DNA of 64,000 nt from Derxia gummosa DSM 723 (GCF_000482785.1 NZ_KI519499.1:434001-498000), one strand, 5' to 3'. Positions 34,875-42,754 are shown, counted from the first letter of the stretch. Made by a program: numbers and translations. The notes: generated by a model not told the origin, from the sequence alone.

Positions 34875-35831
34875 ATGACCACCAGAACCCCGTCGCGCCG
34901 CAAGACCGACGAAGCCCTCGCCCCGGCACCGCGCAAGCGCGCGAGCCGCGCCCGGACGGCCAGCGCCGGCACCGCCGACGAGGCCGCGCTGCCCGCGACC
35001 GGCGCGGCCATCGCAACGGCCGCCGGCACCGGCGTCCGCGCGCGCAAGACCGCTCTCTCCGGCATCGCCGCCAACCAGGCCGCGGCCGGCGCCACGACCG
35101 CCGCCGCGTCCGACGGTGACGGCGCCGACACCGGCGCCGGCGCCGCGCCCGCGCGCCGCCGCGCCGCCGGCATCGACCAGCGCATCTACGAGGCCGTGCT
35201 CAACGCGGTCATGACGCACCGCCTGCCGCCCGGCACCAAGCTGACGGAAGCCAGCTTCTGCGAGCTGTACAAGGTCAGCCGCACCATCGTGCGCAAGGCG
35301 CTGCTGCGGCTCGCCCATGACCACATCGTCGAGCTGCGACCCAATCGCGGCGCGGTCATCGCGAGCCCCACGCCGCGCGAGAAGCGCGACGTGTTCCACG
35401 CCCGCCGCATCGTCGAGGCCGCCGTCGTGCCGCTCGCGATCCGCAACGCCTCGCGCGGCCAGATCGCGAAGCTGCGCCAGATGGTGAAGGACGAGCGTGC
35501 CGCCCTCGACCGCGGCGATCGCGGCCGCTGGATCCGCCTCGGCGCCGAATTCCATCTGGCGCTCGCCGAGGTCGCGGGCAACCAGGTGCTGACGCACTTC
35601 CTGAGCGAACTGTCGTCGCGCTGCTCGCTCATCATCGCGCTGTACGACAGCCCCACTTCCGTGCCCTGCGCGCACGACGAGCACGAGCACCTGATCGACG
35701 CGATCGCCAACGGCGAGGTCGAGCGCGCCACCGCCATGATGGAAGAGCATCTCCAGGCCATCGAGGACCGCCTGCTGCCCGAGCGGCGCGGCGAAGCCAT
35801 CGACCTGGCGCAGATCCTCGGCGAATCCTGA
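34875..35831 (+). CDS. GntR family transcriptional regulator (FadR/FCD subfamily), likely purine regulator
   Basis: A 318-residue repressor-type regulator. Residues about 1-97 are a low-complexity Ala/Thr/Arg/Gly-rich extension unlike normal GntR proteins (usually 220-250 residues). The winged helix follows (about 98-165: QRIYEAVLNAVMTHRLPPGTKL, CELYKVSRTIVRKALLRL, ELRPNRGAVIASP). The FCD ligand domain then has metal-site residues in ARRIVEAAVV, GAEFHLALAEVAGN and HDEHEHLIDAI. It sits between the two purine operons, diverging from xdhA. That position and the FCD-type site in the xdhA leader suggest it senses a purine or its breakdown product. An in-frame ATG at 34803 is a less likely start. 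Confidence 0.9.
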   Translation: MTTRTPSRRKTDEALAPAPRKRASRARTASAGTADEAALPATGAAIATAAGTGVRARKTALSGIAANQAAAGATTAAASDGDGADTGAGAAPARRRAAGIDQRIYEAVLNAVMTHRLPPGTKLTEASFCELYKVSRTIVRKALLRLAHDHIVELRPNRGAVIASPTPREKRDVFHARRIVEAAVVPLAIRNASRGQIAKLRQMVKDERAALDRGDRGRWIRLGAEFHLALAEVAGNQVLTHFLSELSSRCSLIIALYDSPTSVPCAHDEHEHLIDAIANGEVERATAMMEEHLQAIEDRLLPERRGEAIDLAQILGES

Positions 35832-35841
35832 TCCATTCAAC

Positions 35842-35870
35842 GTATCCAATGACATTGACGGATTGGATAC
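35842..35870. promoter_or_regulatory. Perfect 9-bp inverted repeat after the GntR gene
   Basis: GTATCCAAT (35842-35850) and ATTGGATAC (35862-35870) flank an 11-nt spacer, 10 bp past the GntR stop. No T-run follows, so it is more like a protein-binding site than a terminator. It lies 155-185 bp upstream of the sigma-54-like promoter, a normal enhancer distance. Confidence 0.5.
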
Positions 35871-36025
35871 AAGATTAGGGGGAATGTCCGGCACAACTCG
35901 TGGCCGGATGAAGGACAAGACTGTCCGATCCCGCTTCGGGTGCCTGTTGCACCACGACAAATTCCGGCCATTCCCCTGGGTGCACCAGCGTAAGGCATCG
36001 CTTCGCTGAAACTGCTTGTCACAGT

Positions 36026-36041
36026 TGGCACGCCGCTTGCG
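36026..36041 (+). promoter_or_regulatory. Candidate sigma-54 promoter for tsx-bmp-Rieske operon
   Basis: TGGCACGCCGCTTGCG matches TGGCACRNNNNTTGCW at every position but the last, with the required 10 nt between GG and GC. Predicted start near 36053, 115 bp before the tsx-like ATG. Confidence 0.68.
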
Positions 36042-36167
36042 CGTATGCAATCCGCCGAAGAAATCGGATGCAATCGCTTGCCGCCGCTCCGACCCTTGTT
36101 CGGCACTCCGACCGGATGGGCCAGCAGTGCCCCCGGCACTCATCGAACAGACAGGGGAATTCAGAAG

Positions 36168-37049
36168 ATGAACGTGATCTCGACTCGCGGGGCCGCGCAT
36201 GCCGGCATGAAGGCGATCCGCATTGCCGCCGCCGTCGCGCTGGCCTGCGCCGCCGGGGCCGCCTCCGCCGCCGACTGGAGCGATACCTTTATCGGCTACA
36301 CCTACGGCCCGCAGTTCCGTCAGCCGGGCAGCGACGCCTTCGTGACGAAGAACATCTTCACGCTCCAGCACGTCAGCGGCTACAAGTACGGCACGAACTT
36401 CTTCAACGTCGACATGCTCAAGTCGGACACGAACAATCGTGCGAAGGGCCCGACCATCGGCAGCCCGAGCGAACGCGGCGCGCAGGAGGTCTATGTCACC
36501 TACAACACGCTGCTGAGCTTCAACAAGCTCACCAACAGCACCAGCTTCAGCGCCGGCCCGATCGCCGACGTCGGCCTGCAGCTCGGCTTCGACTTCAACT
36601 CGATGAACGACACCTTCGGTGCCGGCCTGTTCAAGAAGATCGCCGGTCCCAAGGTCACCTTCGCCGTGCCCGGCCTGCTCCAGCTCGGCCTGCTGTACTA
36701 CAAAGAAGACAACAACAACGGCTTCTCGGGCAAGAACATCGACTTCGATCCGGCGCTGCGCCTGAATGCCGTGTGGTCGTTCAACTTCGACGCCGGCCTG
36801 CCGACCGTGTTCAAGGGCTGGGCCACCTACACCGGCGAGAAGGGCCAGAACACCCTGCCGGAAACCTGGTTCGAGACCTTCTACATGGTCGATGTGGGCA
36901 CCCTGGCCAGCCAGCCCAAGACCTTCTACGCGGGCGTGGGCTACCAGTACATCAACCACAAGTTCGGCGCGAACGTCGACAGCAGCGGCAATCCGATGCC
37001 GGGCCGCAAGGTCTCGTCGCCGATGTTCCGCGTCGAAGCGCACTTCTGA
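36168..37049 (+). CDS. Tsx-type nucleoside-specific outer-membrane channel
   Basis: A 293-residue outer-membrane protein of the Tsx (nucleoside-specific channel) family. The signal peptide (KAIRIAAAVALACAAGAASA) is followed by the family-typical mature start ADWSDTFIGYTYGPQFRQPG and KNIFTLQHVSGYKYGTNFFNVDMLKS. Later strands include GAQEVYVTYN and DAGLPTVFKGWATYTGEKG, and the C-terminal aromatic strand ends FRVEAHF as barrels do. E. coli Tsx has 294 residues. It is the first gene of the tsx-bmp-Rieske operon, providing outer-membrane passage for the nucleosides captured by the next protein. The start at 36168 is preferred over an ATG at 36207 because of the upstream AGGGGA and GAAG. Confidence 0.88.
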   Translation: MNVISTRGAAHAGMKAIRIAAAVALACAAGAASAADWSDTFIGYTYGPQFRQPGSDAFVTKNIFTLQHVSGYKYGTNFFNVDMLKSDTNNRAKGPTIGSPSERGAQEVYVTYNTLLSFNKLTNSTSFSAGPIADVGLQLGFDFNSMNDTFGAGLFKKIAGPKVTFAVPGLLQLGLLYYKEDNNNGFSGKNIDFDPALRLNAVWSFNFDAGLPTVFKGWATYTGEKGQNTLPETWFETFYMVDVGTLASQPKTFYAGVGYQYINHKFGANVDSSGNPMPGRKVSSPMFRVEAHF

Positions 37050-37092
37050 TCGCGCACGGCCGGCGGGCGCCTTCGCGGCGCTATCGTCGGCG

Positions 37093-37157
37093 GCGGCCGG
37101 ATGCGATGCGCCGGCCGCGACAGCCAGGGGCGCCGGGTTCCGCGAGGGACCGGCGCC
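37093..37157 (+). repeat. Two intercistronic hairpins between tsx-like and bmp-like genes
   Basis: Hairpin one: GCGGCCGG (37093-37100) with CCGGCCGC (37111-37118). Hairpin two: GGCGCCGG (37129-37136) with CCGGCGCC (37150-37157). Neither has a U-tract, so they probably stabilise or partly attenuate the mRNA rather than end it. Confidence 0.5.
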
Positions 37158-37218
37158 CGGATCACGTCAGGCCCCACAGAATCTTTCGCACGGGCATCGC
37201 GCCCACAGGAGCACACCC

Positions 37219-38304
37219 ATGAGCAAGCGTTTGACGATCAAGCGCCTCGCGGCCGCCGCCGTGACGGCCGCCGGCGTACTCGCCCTGCCGGCCGCCCAGG
37301 CCGCCGAGCCGCTGAAGATCGGCTTCGTGTACGTCGGCCCGGTCGGCGATGCCGGCTGGACCTATGCCCACGACCAGGGCCGCCTCATGCTCGAAAAGGA
37401 GCTGGCGGGCAAGGTCAAGACCACCTACGTCGAGAACGTGCCCGAGGGCGCCGACGCCGAGCGCGTGATCCGCGAGCTGGCGCAGAAGAACGACCTCATC
37501 TTCACCACGTCCTTCGGCTACATGAACCCGACGCTGAAGGTCGCCAAGGCCTTCCCGAAGGTGAAGTTCGAGCACGCCACCGGCTACAAGACCGACAAGA
37601 ACCTCGGCGTGTACGAGGCCCGCTTCTATGAAGGCGCCTATCTGCTCGGCGTGATCGCCGGCAAGCAGAGCAAGACCGGCACGCTGGGCTTCATCGGCTC
37701 GGTGGCCATCCCCGAGGTCATCCGCAACATCAACGCCTTCACGCTCGGCGCGCAGAGCGTGAACCCGGCCATCAAGACCAAGGTGCTGTGGGTGAACGCC
37801 TGGTACGACCCGGCCAAGGAGCGTCAGGCGGCCGAGACGCTGATCGCCCAGGGCGCCGACGTGCTGTGCCAGAACACCGACTCGCCCGCGACGGTGCAGG
37901 TCGCCCAGGAAAAGGGCGTGTACGCCTTCGGCTGGGACTCGGACATGACCAAGTTCGCGCCCAAGGCCCACCTGACGGCCAACATGAACAACTGGGGCCC
38001 CTACTACATCGCCGAGGCCAAGAAGGCGATCGACGGCACCTGGACGCCGGGCGACGCCAAGCTCGGCATCAAGGAAGGCATCGTCAAGTTCGCGCCGCTC
38101 AACCCGGTGGTGTCGGCCGATACCGCCAAGCTGTTCGAGGAGAAGAAGCAGGCCATCGTCGACGGCAAGCTCTATCCGTTCGCGGGTCCGATCAAGGACC
38201 AGTCGGGCGCCGAGAAGGTGAAGGCCGGCGCGTCGATGGCCCTGCCCGAGATCATGAGCTTCAACTGGTTCGTGGCGGGCGTCGAAGGCTCGATTCCGAA
38301 GTGA
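37219..38304 (+). CDS. BMP-family (PnrA-like) ABC substrate-binding protein for purine nucleosides
   Basis: A 361-residue periplasmic binding protein of the Bmp/PnrA/Med family. The signal peptide ends at AAQA. Family features are KIGFVYVGPVGDAGWTYAHDQG, IFTTSFGYMNPTLKVAKAFP, FEHATGYKT, the ligand pocket QNTDSPATVQVAQEKGVYAF, GWDSDMTKFAPKAHL and NMNNWGPYY. No lipobox is present, so it should be soluble in the periplasm. It is the missing binding component for the ATPase and permeases encoded on the opposite strand at 25949-29527. AGGAG lies 8 nt before the start. Nucleobase versus nucleoside preference cannot be read from the sequence. Confidence 0.92.
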   Translation: MSKRLTIKRLAAAAVTAAGVLALPAAQAAEPLKIGFVYVGPVGDAGWTYAHDQGRLMLEKELAGKVKTTYVENVPEGADAERVIRELAQKNDLIFTTSFGYMNPTLKVAKAFPKVKFEHATGYKTDKNLGVYEARFYEGAYLLGVIAGKQSKTGTLGFIGSVAIPEVIRNINAFTLGAQSVNPAIKTKVLWVNAWYDPAKERQAAETLIAQGADVLCQNTDSPATVQVAQEKGVYAFGWDSDMTKFAPKAHLTANMNNWGPYYIAEAKKAIDGTWTPGDAKLGIKEGIVKFAPLNPVVSADTAKLFEEKKQAIVDGKLYPFAGPIKDQSGAEKVKAGASMALPEIMSFNWFVAGVEGSIPK

Positions 38305-38314
38305 AGGTGGCGGC

Positions 38315-39319
38315 ATGAGCGATCCCGCGCTCGACGGCGACTGGCATCCGGTCGCCCTGTCCGCCGCGCTGCCGGCGGGCGCGCGTCTGGCCACGCGGCT
38401 GCTCGGCCGCGAGGTCGTGGTGTGGCGCGGCGCCGATGGCGCGGTGCATGCGGGCGAGGACCGCTGCCCGCATCGCGGCACGCGGCTGTCGGTGGGCGAG
38501 GTGAAGGGCGACGAGATCGTCTGCGCCTACCACGGCTGGCGCTTCGACGGTGCCGGCCGCTGCACGAAGGTGCCGGCGCATCCGGCGCTCGACACGGCGT
38601 CGCAGGCGCGGCTGTGCGCCCGCATGCATCACGCGGAGGAGCGCTACGGCCTCGTGTGGGTGTGCGTCGGCACGCCCGCGAAGCCGGTGCTGCCCTTTCC
38701 GGAGCATGACGATCCGCATCTGCGCATCGTGCATTGCGGGCCGTATGACGTGGATGCGGCCGGGCCGCGCATCGTCGAGAACTTTCTCGACATGGCGCAC
38801 TTCGGCTGGGTGCACGGCGGCATCCTCGGCGACCTCGATCACACCGAGGTGCGCGACTACCAGGTCGACCCGTTCGACGACGGCCAGGGCGGCAGCGGCG
38901 TGATCGCCACGCAATGCCGCTTCTGGCAGCCGCGCACCAACAGCCTTGCCCACGGCGGCAGCGAGGTCGAATACACCTACCGCGTGGTGCGGCCGCTGAC
39001 GGCCATCCTCACCAAGCTGCCCGAGGCGCAGGCGGGTTTCCGCGAGGCGATCAGCCTGCATGTGCAGCCGCTGGAGGAGGAGCGCAGCCGCGTGTTCATC
39101 ATTCTCGCGATGACGAACGACGCCGATTCCGACGAGGCGCTGCGCGCCTTCCAGGACACGATCTTCGGCCAGGACCTGCCGATTCTCGAAAACCAGCGGC
39201 CGAAGAAGCTGCCGCTGGCGCCGGGCGCCGAGCAGTCGATGGCCTGCGACCGGCTGTCGCTGGCCTATCGCCGGCTGCTGAAGGAATCGGGCATGCGCTG
39301 GGGCGTGATTGCGGAGTGA
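38315..39319 (+). CDS. Rieske non-heme iron oxygenase, HpxD-like
   Basis: A 334-residue aromatic-ring-hydroxylating-type oxygenase alpha subunit. The Rieske 2Fe-2S ligands are Cys51/His53 in CPHRGT and Cys70/His73 in CAYHGW. The mononuclear iron site is His162 and His167 in FLDMAHFGWVHGG, with Asp159 as the bridging acid. It begins 10 bp after the BMP-protein stop, so it is co-transcribed with purine import genes. Klebsiella HpxD is a Rieske oxygenase acting on hypoxanthine, and NdmA-type enzymes N-demethylate xanthines; either could be the role here. No ferredoxin-type reductase partner is adjacent; the nearest flavoreductase is the Fpr at 41855. Substrate is inference only. Confidence 0.85.
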   Translation: MSDPALDGDWHPVALSAALPAGARLATRLLGREVVVWRGADGAVHAGEDRCPHRGTRLSVGEVKGDEIVCAYHGWRFDGAGRCTKVPAHPALDTASQARLCARMHHAEERYGLVWVCVGTPAKPVLPFPEHDDPHLRIVHCGPYDVDAAGPRIVENFLDMAHFGWVHGGILGDLDHTEVRDYQVDPFDDGQGGSGVIATQCRFWQPRTNSLAHGGSEVEYTYRVVRPLTAILTKLPEAQAGFREAISLHVQPLEEERSRVFIILAMTNDADSDEALRAFQDTIFGQDLPILENQRPKKLPLAPGAEQSMACDRLSLAYRRLLKESGMRWGVIAE

Positions 39320-39350
39320 GGGCGGCGCGCCGCCACTCGCTGGAATGACG

Positions 39351-39376
39351 AAGGGCGGCCTTGAGCCGCCCTTGTC
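39351..39376. terminator. Bidirectional intrinsic terminator
   Basis: AAGGGCGGC (39351-39359) and GCCGCCCTT (39365-39373) form a 9-bp stem with a 5-nt loop between the convergent Rieske and CDF genes. TTGTCGCTTGT follows on the plus strand and TTCGTCATT on the minus strand. Confidence 0.7.
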
Positions 39377-39434
39377 GCTTGTGGAGCACGTCTGCCGCCG
39401 CGCCCAACGGCCGGTGCCGCGCTACCCGCCGCCC

Positions 39435-40544
39435 TCAGATCACCTCGGCCGGCGCGTAGCGGCAGGCGCGCTCATGGTCGCCGCGCTCGACCTGCACCGT
39501 CACATGGCCGATGCCGAAGCGTGCCTTGAGGCCGTCGGCGATCGCATGCAGCTCGCCGTCGTCGCAGCCGCCGTCGGGCTTGACGAGGTGGGCGGTGAGC
39601 GCGATGTCGCTCGCGCTGATCGGCCAGATGTGCAGGTCGTGCACCTCGGTCACGCCGGGGCGCGCGGCGAGCCAGCGCTCGACGGCGGCGCGGTCGATGC
39701 TGGCCGGTACCGCGTCGAGCGCCATGTCCACCGACTCGCGCAGCAGGCCCCAGGTGCCCCACACGAGCACGGCGCAGATCACGAGGCTCAGCGCCGGGTC
39801 GAGCCAGAGCCAGCCGGTCGCGCGCATCGCCAGCGCCGCGAGCACCACGCCGAGGGACACCGCCGCGTCGGCCACCATGTGCAGATAGGCGCCGCGCAGG
39901 TTGATGTCGCTGTCCTTGCCATGCATGAAGAACCAGGCCGTCGCCGAGTTGATGACGATGCCGATGGCCGCCACCACCGCCACCGTCATCTCGGCCACCG
40001 GCTGCGGATCGGCCAGCCGCCCGACCGATTCCCAGGCGATCGCGCCCACGGCCACGAGCAGCGCGATGGCGTTGACGAGCGAGGCAAGGATGGAGCTGCG
40101 ACCGTAACCCCAGGTGCGCGACGGCGTCGGCGCCCGGCCCGACAGCCAGGACGCCGCCCAGGCCAGCGCGAGCGCGGCGACATCGCTCAGGTTGTGGCCG
40201 GCGTCGGCCAGCAGCGCCAGCGAATCGCTCGCGAAGCCGAAGCCCGCCTCGACCAGCACGAAACCGAGATTGAGCGCGATGCCCACCGCGAAGGCCTTGC
40301 CGACCGGCAGCGGACCGTGATGGTGATGGCCGTGGCCGTGATGGTGGCCGTGCGCGTGGGCGTGGCCCGCGTGATCGTGGCCGTGGTCGTGACCATGATC
40401 GCTGTCGTGGTCGCAGCCGTCGTGGGCGTGGTGCGCCGCCGTGGCCGCGTCGGCGGCAGCGGCGTGATCGTGATGCGCGCACGGCGCGCCGTGGAAATGC
40501 TCGTGGCCGTGTTCACGGCCGGCCGGCGGGTGTTGCCCGGTCAT
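39435..40544 (-). CDS. Cation diffusion facilitator (CDF) heavy-metal efflux protein
   Basis: A 369-residue inner-membrane metal/proton antiporter. The first 70 residues are extraordinarily histidine-rich (repeated HGH, HDH and HAH units ending GHGHHHHG), a metal-binding tail. Six membrane helices follow. Metal-site motifs are DAGHNLSDV in TM2 (His/Asp pair) and HMVADAAVS in TM5. The cytoplasmic C-terminal domain carries VTEVHDLHIWPIS, characteristic of the ZitB/CzcD/DmeF group. The substrate is probably Zn, Co or Ni. The start at 40544 has GGAGG 9 nt upstream. It follows the SDR gene by 50 bp on the same strand; no metal-responsive regulator is visible. Confidence 0.93.
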   Translation of the reverse strand: MTGQHPPAGREHGHEHFHGAPCAHHDHAAAADAATAAHHAHDGCDHDSDHGHDHGHDHAGHAHAHGHHHGHGHHHHGPLPVGKAFAVGIALNLGFVLVEAGFGFASDSLALLADAGHNLSDVAALALAWAASWLSGRAPTPSRTWGYGRSSILASLVNAIALLVAVGAIAWESVGRLADPQPVAEMTVAVVAAIGIVINSATAWFFMHGKDSDINLRGAYLHMVADAAVSLGVVLAALAMRATGWLWLDPALSLVICAVLVWGTWGLLRESVDMALDAVPASIDRAAVERWLAARPGVTEVHDLHIWPISASDIALTAHLVKPDGGCDDGELHAIADGLKARFGIGHVTVQVERGDHERACRYAPAEVI

Positions 40545-40594
40545 GCGTTCGGTCCTCCAGGAAAGCGGCGCCGGCCCCCGGAGGACCGGCGCGA

Positions 40595-41530
40595 TCAGAG
40601 CAGCGGATCGATGTTGAAGACCTCGTATTCCGTCCGCAAGTCGGCGTACTGGCCGCGCATGGCCTGCATGTACTGCGCATAGGCCTCGGGATCGAAACCG
40701 CCCGGCTCGGTATAGACCGTGAGCTGCGGCCCCGGCGGGTGGTAGAGGAAGACCTCGCGCGCGCGCACGCCGAAGGTCTGGCCGGTCACGCGGGCCGCAT
40801 AGCTCGTGCACAGGTAGGCGACGAGATTGGCCACGTAGCTCGCCGGCACCTTGAGCGCATGGGCCTGGTACTGGCGCTGGGCCTCGGTGCGCGGCTCGAA
40901 CTGCTGCGTGACCCGCGTGGTCGCGAAGGGCGCGACCGCGTTGCAGTTGATGCCCGTCGCGCTCAGGTCCATCGCCACCGCGCGCGTCAGGCCGAGCAGC
41001 CCGGCCTTGGACGCGACGAAGGCGCTCTGGTGCGTGTTGCCGATGAAGGCCGAGGCCGCGACGAGATTGACGATCGAGCCCGGGATGCGGCCGCGCTTGA
41101 CCTGCTCGCGCATGTGCGGCGTGGCGGCGGCCAACAGCGCGTAGGGCGCGATCAGGTTGTTGGCGAAGACGTTCTCGTACTGCTCGCGGCGGGTGTCGGT
41201 GATGGGCGCCTCGATCTGGATCGCGGCGTTGTTGACCACGATGTCGATCGCGCCCCAGTTGGCGCGCGCCAGCGCGACGCAGGCCTCGGCCGCGTCAGGC
41301 TTGGCGAGGTTTTCCTTGAAGGCGATCGCGCTGCCGGGCGCCTTGGCATTGAGCCGCTCGACCACCGCGTCGGCCACGACGCTGTCCTGCGGGCCTCCGT
41401 CGATGTCGCAGCCGGTATCGGCGATGACGACGCGCGCGCCTTCCATCACGAGGGTCTGGGCGATGGCGAGGCCGATGCCGCGGGCCCCTCCGGTAACGAT
41501 GGCGACTCGCTTGTCGAGAATGTCGGTCAT
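40595..41530 (-). CDS. SDR family oxidoreductase with Phe in place of the catalytic Tyr
   Basis: A 311-residue short-chain dehydrogenase/reductase-fold protein. The cofactor loop TGGARGIG and the NNAA strand are intact, and Asp in VIADTGCD suggests NAD preference. The usual YxxxK motif reads SAFVASKAG, Phe replacing Tyr; the codon is TTC, so this is not a reading artefact. The Ser-bearing strand is NLVAASAFIG. Loss of the Tyr hydroxyl normally abolishes classical SDR chemistry, so the protein may bind cofactor without reducing, or use another acid. A C-terminal extension of about 45 residues (YTEPGGFDPEAYAQYMQAM) goes beyond the typical 250-260 length. Divergent from fpr. Function not recognised. 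Confidence 0.85.
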   Translation of the reverse strand: MTDILDKRVAIVTGGARGIGLAIAQTLVMEGARVVIADTGCDIDGGPQDSVVADAVVERLNAKAPGSAIAFKENLAKPDAAEACVALARANWGAIDIVVNNAAIQIEAPITDTRREQYENVFANNLIAPYALLAAATPHMREQVKRGRIPGSIVNLVAASAFIGNTHQSAFVASKAGLLGLTRAVAMDLSATGINCNAVAPFATTRVTQQFEPRTEAQRQYQAHALKVPASYVANLVAYLCTSYAARVTGQTFGVRAREVFLYHPPGPQLTVYTEPGGFDPEAYAQYMQAMRGQYADLRTEYEVFNIDPLL

Positions 41531-41854
41531 GCTGGGATCGATTGCCTGCGTGGAATTGGACGGGACTGCCGGAAGCACGAACCGGGCCGCGCCGGAAGAC
41601 GCGGCGCCACGAAAACAGCAGGTGCGTGACAGGGCCGCGAAGCGTAGCGCGCGCTCATGGCAGCGCCAACCGCGCCGCGGGCCGGCGGTGCTTCTGCCCG
41701 CCGGCTGTCGGCACATAACCAACCGCCATAAGCCCGGCTGACCGGGGTCATTCACGAAACCGGCGCTAAGCGGCGACAATTCAGGGTTTCGCCGGATGCC
41801 GGGTGGCGTGATGTCTGCCCGTTCCGCCCGCCATCACCCCATTCCGCCAAGCCC
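41531..41854. other. 324-bp divergent spacer between SDR and fpr
   Basis: No gene is supported. The fpr-proximal part is less GC-rich, and TTCACG (41751-41756) with GACAAT (41775-41780) is a poor sigma-70 candidate. No repeat or operator stood out. Confidence 0.4.
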
Positions 41855-42628
41855 ATGAGCGCCTTCAACGAAGAAACTGTCCTGACCGTGCATCACTGGA
41901 CGGATCGCCTGTTCAGCTTCACGACCACTCGCGATCAGTCGCTGCGCTTCAGCAACGGTCACTTCACGATGATCGGGCTGAAGGTCAACAACAAGCCGCT
42001 GCTGCGCGCCTATTCGATCGCAAGCGCGAACTACGAGGAACACCTCGAATTCCTGAGCATCAAGGTGCCGGACGGTCCGCTCACCTCGCGCCTGCAGCAC
42101 ATCCAGCCGGGCGACAAGCTCATCGTCGGCCGCAAGCCCACGGGCACCCTGCTCATCGACTATCTCAAGCCGGGCAAGAACCTCTACCTCATGTCCACCG
42201 GCACCGGCCTCGCGCCCTTCATGAGCGTGATCCGCGATCCCGAGACCTACGAGCGCTTCGAGAAGGTCATCCTCGTGCATGGCGTGCGTCAGGTGGCCGA
42301 GCTGGCCTATCACGACTTCATCAGCCAGGAACTGCCCAAGCACGAATTCCTCGGCGAACTGATCAGCGAGCAGCTCATCTACTACCCGACCGTCACGCGC
42401 GAACCCTTCCGCAACCAGGGTCGCCTGACCGACCTGATCGAGAACGGCAAGCTCGCCGCCGACATCGGCCTGCCGGCGCTCGATCCCGAGGTCGACCGCG
42501 TGATGATCTGCGGCAGCCCCGAGATGCTGAAGCAGCTCAAGCACATGCTGGAAGCGCGCAAGTTCGTCGAGGGCAACACCAGCATCCCGGGCGATTTCGT
42601 GATCGAACGGGCGTTCGCCGAGCAGTAA
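41855..42628 (+). CDS. fpr: Ferredoxin--NADP reductase
   Basis: A 257-residue FAD enzyme exchanging electrons between NADPH and ferredoxin or flavodoxin. The FAD-binding motif RAYSIASANYEEHLEF, the phosphate loop region VPDGPLTSRLQHIQPGD, the NADP-binding LMSTGTGLAPFMSVIRDP and the MICGSPEM strand match the bacterial short FNR class. The C-terminus ends FVIERAFAEQ, close to the AFVEK/AFVE-type end of subclass I Fpr. No iron-sulfur domain is fused. Monocistronic. It could feed the Rieske oxygenase at 38315-39319 through a ferredoxin, but the gene is usually a housekeeping and oxidative-stress enzyme. Confidence 0.95.
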   Translation: MSAFNEETVLTVHHWTDRLFSFTTTRDQSLRFSNGHFTMIGLKVNNKPLLRAYSIASANYEEHLEFLSIKVPDGPLTSRLQHIQPGDKLIVGRKPTGTLLIDYLKPGKNLYLMSTGTGLAPFMSVIRDPETYERFEKVILVHGVRQVAELAYHDFISQELPKHEFLGELISEQLIYYPTVTREPFRNQGRLTDLIENGKLAADIGLPALDPEVDRVMICGSPEMLKQLKHMLEARKFVEGNTSIPGDFVIERAFAEQ

Positions 42629-42694
42629 GCGTCGGCGTGTCCGGCGCGGGGCGCGGCCACGGGGCCGCCGTCGCCCGCCAGGAGCCAGCGCAAG

Positions 42695-42727
42695 GAACGG
42701 GACGGGTCGACTTAGGTCGGCCCGTTC
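42695..42727 (+). terminator. Terminator candidate after fpr
   Basis: Arms GAACGGG (42695-42701) and CCCGTTC (42721-42727), with GTCGAC/GTCG pairing inside, lie 67 nt past the fpr stop. Only a short pyrimidine stretch follows. Confidence 0.45.
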
Positions 42728-42754
42728 TGCTTCCCGCCCGCGCTCGAGCCGTCC

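Larger units (their letters stand above)
35832..36167 (+). promoter_or_regulatory. Regulatory region between the GntR gene and tsx-like gene
   Basis: A 336-bp non-coding stretch holding the inverted repeat at 35842-35870 and the sigma-54-like promoter at 36026-36041. It also contains GGTGC-N5-GCACC (35939-35953) and GGTGCACC (35979-35986), which recall NtrC half-sites but are in the wrong relative order for a standard site. AGGGGA (36152-36157) is the probable ribosome site region. Confidence 0.55.

Noticed and set aside
35939-35986. NtrC binding sites upstream of the tsx promoter
   Set aside because: GGTGC-N5-GCACC has its half-sites in the reverse order of the standard NtrC site, and GGTGCACC is too short. 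Kept only as context, not as a site call.
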